Below are positions 57,618 through 64,000 of a DNA stretch of 64,000 nt, piece by piece. The notes beneath the pieces are model-generated. The model ran no database searches, had not been told where the DNA came from, and saw nothing but the letters and a program-made list of their open reading frames with translations. The stretch lies in contig JAMDHS010000099.1 in the NCBI GenBank assembly GCA_029717555.1, positions 1 through 64,000 on the forward strand, in the 5' to 3' direction. How positions within the stretch are numbered: the stretch's first letter is position 1; every line of letters begins with the position of its first letter. The stretch comes from Peribolospora baueri. Taxonomy: Eukaryota > Basidiomycota > Peribolosporomycetes > Peribolosporales > Peribolosporaceae. The translations under genes were made by a program, and so were the position numbers.

Positions 57618-58968
57618 TCAATGCTGCATATCGACCCTGCCGCCCTTCGTCCACTCCCTCGCCGCCTGGTCAATGTTCTTCCAGTACCTCAGCTTGATGG
57701 CCAGCTCCCTCGCCAGGTCGAGGTTGGGAGGGGTGGAGGAGAAGGCAGAGGACAGGTCGGCGATGGCGTTGGAGATATTTTCTGAAAAAGACAATGGGAT
57801 GTAATGAGACAGAGGGAGCGGAGAAAGAGGAACCAGGTGCGCAAATGGGCATGGGCCACGTTCGGCTCCGATCCAGTGCCAACTTGAGCGAGAGAGAGAA
57901 AGACGAAAGGCCTACCTCGGTTCTCGGCGCGTATGGCGGCAGCCTCCTGCTCATCCTGTGCGTCCTCGAGACGCTCACGGAGTTCCATGACCTCCATGAG
58001 CAACGTCGGGTCGGAGAGCGACTCGGACTCGGATACGGGCGCTTGAGATTCGGAGAGCTGGCGGGAGAAGGAGAGCAAGCGAAAGAAAAAAGGGGGAGAG
58101 AGAGAAACAGAGAAAGAGATGGTGAGCGAGAAAGCAAGACAGGGAAGGGTTCGGGAATGGGCAGAGAGGATGGAAGGCAGACGGACAATATACAGCGCTC
58201 GCTCCAGGGGGTCCTCGAGCGTCCGATATGCTTTGTTGACTAGCGAAGACTGTTGGGCCGCTATACTCTGTTCTTTCTGAGGGGGGCATGAACGGCACGA
58301 AGAAGGGGAGGGTCAGCGGGCCGATGTATTTGTCGTCCAGATACCCTTCCAGGATGCCTCCTTCCTCCACAGACATAGGTTCCCGTCCGAGCGGCGCTCA
58401 CCTCGCTCTTGCCAGCCATCAAATCGGGATGAGTGCCCCTCATGAGCCGCCTCCACTTTGCCTGCAAATCCTTCACGTCCACGTCGAACCGGACGTGCTG
58501 CCTGTCCAGGCCGAACAAGTCGAAATAGTCGACTGAGGAGGGAATGGGCTGGATTGCCTTGCAGCTTGGAGCGGAGCAGTGGGTCGCAGCAAGGGGGAGC
58601 GAGGTGGAGCAGGCCCAGCAGGCCTTTTGCTGGGGGCGAGCATCAGCGGTGGAGTAGTGGCGACAAAGAGAGGAGGCAGTGGAGGTGGGGGCGACGTGGA
58701 CGAGAGACGGTGCGCGGACGGACGACGAGAAGGAGAGTGCAAGCGTAGGGCGAGACGGCCTCGCTGGCCTTGATCGTGGAGCTGGGGTGATGCTGTGACT
58801 CGTCGGCGCTGCGCTGCGTGTCGCAGTTAGCGGAAGGAGGGGAGGGATGGACGGATGTGAGCGAGTGGCAGCCGGTGTTGGCGGAGCGTGTGATCGGAGA
58901 GAACGGGAGGTGGCCAGCGTCTGGCGCCGAATTGAAGCGCGGACGAGGTGAGCTGGGGAAAAGGTCAT
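57618..58968 (-). CDS. JAC1: Mitochondrial J-protein co-chaperone HSC20/JAC1
   Basis: It delivers the Fe-S scaffold ISU to mitochondrial Hsp70. Four exons on the minus strand run from ATG 58968 to TGA 57618. A long Arg/Ser/Ala-rich presequence (about 100 residues) precedes a zinc-type knuckle, CWAC then CSAPSC, as in human HSCB but absent from yeast Jac1. The J domain reads DYFDLFGL, then KDLQAKWRRLMRGTHPDLMA with the HPD motif. KEQSIAAQQSSLVNKAYRTL and LEDPLERALYIL follow. The C-terminal helical domain (LLMEVMELRERLEDAQDEQE, LAIKLRYWKNIDQA) binds ISU. The last intron has a GTAGGC donor. It is convergent with the TBC gene and divergent from STN1. Confidence 0.92.
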
Positions 58969-59276
58969 GTATGTGAGCGTGTGCGAGTGGAATGAGGAGG
59001 CGGCATGAATAATGACAAGCCAAGCGTCGTCGTCGTCTTCGTCGTCGTCGTCGTCGGACGAAGGAAGAAGTTTGGAACGCCGGTCGGGAAGATTGCGCGG
59101 ACTGATCGCGATCAGATGCAATCGCGGAGAGATGCAAGAGGACGAGGACGAGGACGACGGAGACGGAGACGACGACGACGATGATCAGCACACACAACGC
59201 CTAACGCCATCCATCAACACCGCCCACGAGCAAGACCGAGAGCGAGCGAGTGTGGGAAAGGCCTCTCACGGCTCTC
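58969..59276. promoter_or_regulatory. Divergent promoter of JAC1 and STN1-like gene
   Basis: It holds GTC-type trinucleotide repeats (about 59029-59057) and GAC/GAG repeats (about 59141-59186). The STN1-like frame stays open upstream of its ATG to about 59205, so its first exon may begin here. Confidence 0.5.
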
Positions 59277-61320
59277 ATGAACGGCAAGCTCACCGCCCGG
59301 AGGCTCGTCACCATCGTCGGTCTCATCGTAGGTGCCGAGCTCAAGGGCGACAGCGACAAGGCCCACTACCTGGGTGAGCGACGGCAAGCTCGTCGCCTCG
59401 TCTCGTAACGTATGCTCATCGTGAACTCTTACTTGTTTTGTTTCGGGCTGCCAGTCGACGACGGCACCGCCGTCATCTCTTGCCTGCATTCTCTTCGAAA
59501 ACCGGCCCGGTTCGCTGAGCCCAAGACGTCTCACGGTCCCTACCCTTCGACGTCCGCGGCCGGCGCCCACACTCACCATGTCGACGTCATCCAAGTGGGC
59601 CAGCTCGTCCGCGTCGCTGGCCAGGTCCAGGAACGTTGGGCCCGGAGGGAGGTGGTCGTGGAGGAGATCGGTGAGCCGCTTTCGTCGACATGTTACAAGC
59701 TTTCTCTGACGACGACCACTCTTCCTCCCCGCTGCAGAGCCGCTGTCGGACGCCAACAAGGAGCACGAGCACTGGACGAGCGTCTTCGAGGCCAGATCTC
59801 TACGTCGCTCTTTACCCAGCCGACGATCTACTCCATTGGCGACGGATATCGCGAGCGTGCTGCATGGCTCTTGGCGCGACGTCGACGTCGACGATGACCG
59901 TGACGACGAGCATTCGATCGCATCCTCGAGCCGATCCTCTTGCGCTTCGTCCGATGTCGACGTCGACTCGGCCGTCTCCGCTCTCCCCAGTCCTTCACAA
60001 CTGAAGCGCAAGCATCTCACCCCCGACCGGTTCCTCTTTTACCTCAAAGCGCACATCTACCGAGCTTCAGGCCGCCCCGAGGGCAGAGAAGGCGTGCGTA
60101 GTGCGCTCGTAGAGGAAGTATGCGACGATGACCGAACGCCCGTCGTTTCTCGCGTACTTCGATTTCGCACCGGCGACGACGCCGGCCATGATGGCGCTCC
60201 CTCGACGGCACGCCACCAACACGCCCCGCCGTCCTTTGCGAGCCTTTGCGAGGACCTCGACCGACCACCGCCGGTCATCCCACTCCGCTCTCTCCGCAGG
60301 GAACCAACGCTCCGCCAGCTCGCCCGTCGCGTCGTTCGACGCATGCTGGAGGACGACGACAAAGATCATCGCGCTCGCTCGCTCACCACCCCGCTCCGCG
60401 CCCGAGAGAGGAAGCGGGCCCGGACGAACGCTGGTAGGACGACGACGGCGACCGAGCGTACGGATCTCTCCCTCGCCACCAACGGCGCTGACGCCTTCCG
60501 GCTGCGCGCGCGCATCGACGACGACCCCGCACGCGCTGGCGGCGGCACAGGCAGGCGTACCCACGAGCCAAACCGCCGCGAGCGGTCGTTCGCGGAGGCG
60601 AGACGGTTGTTCGCGTGGGCCATACGCTCGCTCTCCCGAGACGGTTTCGTCGTCCTCGCTCCCCACCCCGTCCCCCGCTCGATGGCGGCGAGCGAACAAG
60701 GACAGACGAGGGGCGTCCATCCACTCGTTCGAAGCGCGAGAACCAAGTCGGTGGTGGCCGCTCCTGTCGTCGTTCTACCCTCCACCTCTTGCTTTTCCTC
60801 CACATCGTATTCCCCGCCACCGTCTCATCGGCCTCGCTCGTCCTCGTCCTCCGACGTCTCCCCTTCCGACACCTCGGTCCGCACCTCGTCCGCGTACCGA
60901 TCCGGAGCGCGCAAGCGCGTGCGGTCCGAATCAGACGGAGAAGAGTGGGAAAGGGGTGTGGAGGAAGAGGCGTTCCAGCTCGTCACGCCCTCCCTCCTCC
61001 GACCCGTGCTGCTCCGCGTCGTGTCGCAAGAGTTCCAGAGGCTCCTGAGAGAGGCGGCGCGGAAAGGGTTGAAGAGGTCTCAGAAGCCGCGAGGCGTGTC
61101 GACGGATCAAGTGGCTGCCGCCCTCAAGGCGGGAGATGAGAGATGGCGATGCGTGCCCAAGGCGTTGATCGAGGAGGTGAGAGCCGTCTGTCCGCAGAGG
61201 CCTTGTGCCGACTTCTTCGCTCATCTCCTTTTCGTCTCGGGTCGATGGCAGGCGCTGATGAAGATGGACAAGGCAGACGACCTCCAACAGATCGGTCGAG
61301 GCGTCTGGCAGATCGTCTGA
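59277..61320 (+). CDS. STN1: STN1-like telomere-capping protein (CST complex OB-fold), about 631 aa
   Basis: STN1 works with TEN1 and CTC1/Cdc13 at telomeres and in lagging-strand fill-in. Exons 59277-59373, 59455-59670 and 59738-61320 give 632 codons with stop from ATG 59277. The frame is open upstream (ERVWERPLTALMNG), so an earlier start is possible. The OB fold reads RLVTIVGLIVGAEL, then VDDGTAVISCLHS, then VIQVGQLVRVAGQVQERW, matching STN1. LTPDRFLFYLKAHIYRA follows. The long middle is Arg/Ser-rich and disordered. The C-terminal 120 residues (LVTPSLLRPVLLRVVSQEFQ, ADFFAHLLFVSGRWQAL) are helical and may be the winged-helix part. Assignment rests mainly on the OB fold. Confidence 0.72.
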
Positions 61321-61882
61321 TTGACCGTCGACTCGACACCCAGCGCCGCCCCTCTTCTCTTCCCGTTCTTGCCGGCTTTCGTAACCCTCGCGGTCCGAAC
61401 GATTTTGTCTGTTAAGGCATGCCCGCCTATCCCGCTCGCTTCTTTCGACCTTCTCTCGTGCGCATGTATGTATTCTATGGTCGTTCCCCGCGCAATCCGT
61501 ATACCGGCCGTCGCCGCTGCTCGCGAGGCCATCCATCCATCCATCCATCCATCCTTCGCCCCACGCACCATGCACCGGTCAGCGAGCGGTCCGAGCGGAA
61601 GAGAAAGAACAAAAAAGAAATGCGCCGTCGTTCACATCGAACCCTGCCGTTCTCGTCCTTCCGACTGGCCGGCCGGCCGCGTCCCTCCTCGCGCTTCAAA
61701 CGGGCGTATAGCACGGCGATGCATACGTACGTACGTGCGAAGCAAAGAGACGGCACGATGCCCGAGTTGAGTCGAGCCATTTCATTACATACACGACGAG
61801 CGGCGCGGTGTCCAAACGGACCGCACCGCGCGCAACGTCGACGCGGACGGGGTGGGGTGGGGTGCGGGGGAGTCCATCTACC
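61321..61882. other. Convergent intergenic region with CATC repeat
   Basis: This lies between STN1 (+) and the kelch gene (-). A CATC microsatellite sits at about 61530-61553 and TACG repeats near 61726-61737. No gene seen. Confidence 0.5.
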
Positions 61883-64000
61883 TCATCGACGATGCCGGCT
61901 CTCCACGCCCGTTCCCCCAGCCGCGGTGGCCGGACCGCCGCGGGAGCGCCGGAGCTCGTCGTCGTCCAGGCCTGCTTCGCTCTGGATGCGCTCGATCTCC
62001 TCCAGGAGGGGCTTGTAATCGTCTGAGGAGGACAAGGATGGATGGGTGAGAATGGACAGATGGATGGGGGGCGGACCGATGACCGGGCGGGCGACTCACT
62101 GTACCGCTCCTCGGCCAGGGCGAAGCCGTCCCTCCTCAAGAGCTTGCCCCTGTTGTCGCTCATGCCGTGCGCTTTCGCGGTCCAGTACGAGCGGGTGCGT
62201 TCGTAAAAGGCGCGTAGGCTCTCGCCCGGCGCGGGCGTCGATAGGACGTCTTCCTCCGACCGGGACAAGTCCTTGGAGACGCCTAGGAACGCCGTCGCGC
62301 GGCGGCGGAGATCGGCCTTGGCGGTGGTGGACGCGCCGAAAAAAAAAAAAAAAGCGAGAGTCGGTATCGTCGGCTGGGACGGACGGACACGGGCACGGAC
62401 ATGGAGCGACTTACCTTGGCCTCGGCGTCTCCGTCTTGTGCCGGTTGCGCCTCGGCGTCATCGTCCTTCTCCTCGCCGTCTGAACCGCTCGACTCGTCCG
62501 TCTTCTCCTCCTCGTCCTCCTCTCCTCGCCGCCTCCTCCGCTCGCCCCGCGGCTCGTCCGGTTCGCTCTCGTCTGCCCCGCCGCCGTCGTCGTCGTCCGA
62601 CGAGTCGTCGCCTTCCTCTTCGTCGCTCTCGTTCCACTCCAACTCGTCGATCCGACACTCCTTCAAGCACATGAACCGGTCCAGCTTGTCCAAGTTGAGC
62701 GTGTGGAACGAGTCGAGGGTGTACTCGCGCGTCGATGTCTCGAAGATGCCTCCGTAGCTGCCACCCGACGAACCCCGTCGCGAAAGGAAAAAGAAATTGG
62801 GAGCGTGAGATGAATGGGAGGAGAGGACGACGAGCGAGGGCACGCGGTATCGACTCACATGTAGAGCGTGTTCCGCTGCACGGCCAACATGGCGTTGTAT
62901 CGCTCCAGCGGAACCGTCTTCTGAGGATCGTCGGGGTCGTCGTCGTCGTCGTCGTCCGCCCGAGACGTCGGTAGGGCGATGGGAGAAGAAGAAGAAGAAG
63001 AAGACGGAGACGGCGACGACGGGCGCACGCCCTCGTCCTCGCCCTCGTCGTCGCCGTTGGCCTCTGCTCCTCGCAAAGGCCGGTCGTCGTCGTCGTCGGC
63101 GCTCGCGTCTTCCTCTTCTCCTTCTGCCCACATCCTTTCCTCCGCCTCCCTCTCCCTTCTTGCCCGCTCTCTCTCCGCAGCGGCGGCAGCGGCGGCTGCG
63201 GCCTTGAGCGCCTTCTTCTTCGCGCTCGGCGCGCCAGACTTTTTCTTTGGCTTTTTGAGGTTGAAGGAAATCCATCGGCCGGTGCCGATGAGGTTGTATC
63301 CGAACCTGCGGGGAAGAAAGGAAGATGAGCGGACGATGTTCTCTCGTGGCGCGTAAGAGAGGGGAGGAAAGAGACAAACAAATCTTTATAAAAGACGCTC
63401 TCGAGCGTCTCCTCGTCCTTTTCGTCGTCGTGTACGCCGCCAAAGAGGACGCCCATCGACTTTGCACTCCAGAGGGCCATCGTGCAGCCGGAGCGGAGGC
63501 TGTGGAGAGGGTGCGGGTGACGGATGGAGTGGAATGAAATCGAGCGGAGTGGAATGAAGTCGAATGGAGTAGAATGAAATCGAACAGAGTCGAATGAACG
63601 AACGGAGTCGAAAGAAATCGATCAGAGTCGAATGAAATCAAACGAGATGAGCGACACCGGCAAACAGCAAACGGCAAAAGTACACCATTTGACGGGTATC
63701 ACTCACGAAGGCGCATATCCAACCTTGCGCCTCTTAACCCACTCAATCTTTCCCACATCATTATCCATCTTCAAAAGCCAAGTGTCATCGAGGGCAACAC
63801 CTTTGGCTCTTTGACCTTTTACATAAATCTTGCAATAGCCGCCGTGCAAGACGATACCGTCTGGACAAGACAAAAAGGAGAAGCCGGATCGGGCTGTTGG
63901 ACGGGGACGGTGGTCGGTTTGCTTGATTTGGGTCCATTTGTACTCTGTTGTATCGAAGATCCAGAGGTCGTCGAGGTACGTTGCTGGGGAGGGGGGGAAC
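61883..64000 (-). CDS. KLHDC4/Kel3-like kelch-repeat protein with DUF4110, N-terminus outside window
   Basis: Function is poorly known in this family. The gene enters from the right edge, so its start is missing. Visible kelch pieces: DDLWIFDTTEYKWTQI, RPRPTARSGFSF, GIVLHGGYCK, LDDTWLLKM, RSGCTMALWSAKSMGVLFGG and ESVFYKDLFGYNLIGTGRW. Lys/Ala-rich and acidic Asp/Glu/Ser segments follow (PKKKSGAPSAKKKALKA). After YGGIFETSTREYTLDSFHTL another acidic stretch leads to the C-terminal DUF4110 region: FLGVSKDLSRSEEDVLSTPA, then PGESLRAFYERTRSYW. The last exon starts near 62023 (NDYKPLLEEIERIQSEAGLD) and ends at TGA 61883. One intron holds a 16-base T run next to its acceptor. Confidence 0.88.

Overview
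The window reads as nuclear DNA of a basidiomycete fungus. It is GC-rich. Nearly every gene is split by short introns, mostly about 50-130 bases, with GTGAGT-type donors, CAG/TAG acceptors and some CTGAC-like branch sites. The gene set is fungal housekeeping plus an Rrm4-type three-RRM/MLLE protein of the kind known from Ustilago maydis. A Pucciniomycotina (Microbotryomycetes-like) or Ustilaginomycotina yeast fits, but I cannot fix the species. Exon joins were made by hand from splice signals, reading frame and family conservation. Where I list a complete set of exons, their lengths sum to whole codons.

Layout. 1-3649 (-): SPX-EXS phosphate exporter (SYG1/XPR1 type), running off the left edge. 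4894-6806 (+): secreted aldose 1-epimerase. 7562-9261 (+): KduD-like short-chain dehydrogenase. 9655-13411 (-): kinesin-10-like motor and a small gene behind it that may be its tail. 13852-14335: near-perfect 54-base inverted repeat around a short ORF. 16504-18710 (+): cytochrome P450. 19378-20560 (-): CCDC137-like nucleolar protein, divergent from an alpha/beta-hydrolase-like gene (20905-21901, +). 22432-22821 (-): mitochondrial ribosomal protein bL28m, divergent from SOF1/DCAF13 (23072-24994, +). 25668-26146 (-): histone H3. 28925-30428: remnant Ty1/copia element just upstream of NMD3 (30594-32867, +). 33356-34620: decayed host kinase and a copia pol fossil. 35168-36045 (+): small secreted protein.

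37236-41575 (-): SEC24, with an N-terminal WW domain assembled from three exons. It is divergent from an FHA-RING ubiquitin ligase of Dma1 type (42155-45071, +). 45802-47060 (+): RPS3. 47585-50194 (+): Rrm4-like endosomal mRNA transporter. 50864-53242 (-): NF-YA/HAP2 with an expanded linker inside its DNA-binding core. 54023-57409 (+): TBC1D20/Gyp8-like Rab GAP, convergent with the Fe-S co-chaperone HSC20/JAC1 (57618-58968, -). 59277-61320 (+): STN1-like telomere protein. 61883-64000 (-): KLHDC4/Kel3-like kelch protein, running off the right edge.

The genes form no operon or obvious biosynthetic cluster. Shared themes are ribosome production and export (SOF1, NMD3, RPS3, bL28m, the CCDC137-like protein) and secretion or trafficking (SEC24, TBC1D20-like, Rrm4). 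Divergent pairs share short promoters. The most notable points are the WW-SEC24 architecture, the NF-YA linker expansion, start codons isolated on 3- and 8-base coding exons, and the inverted-repeat element. I found no tRNA, rRNA or CRISPR array.
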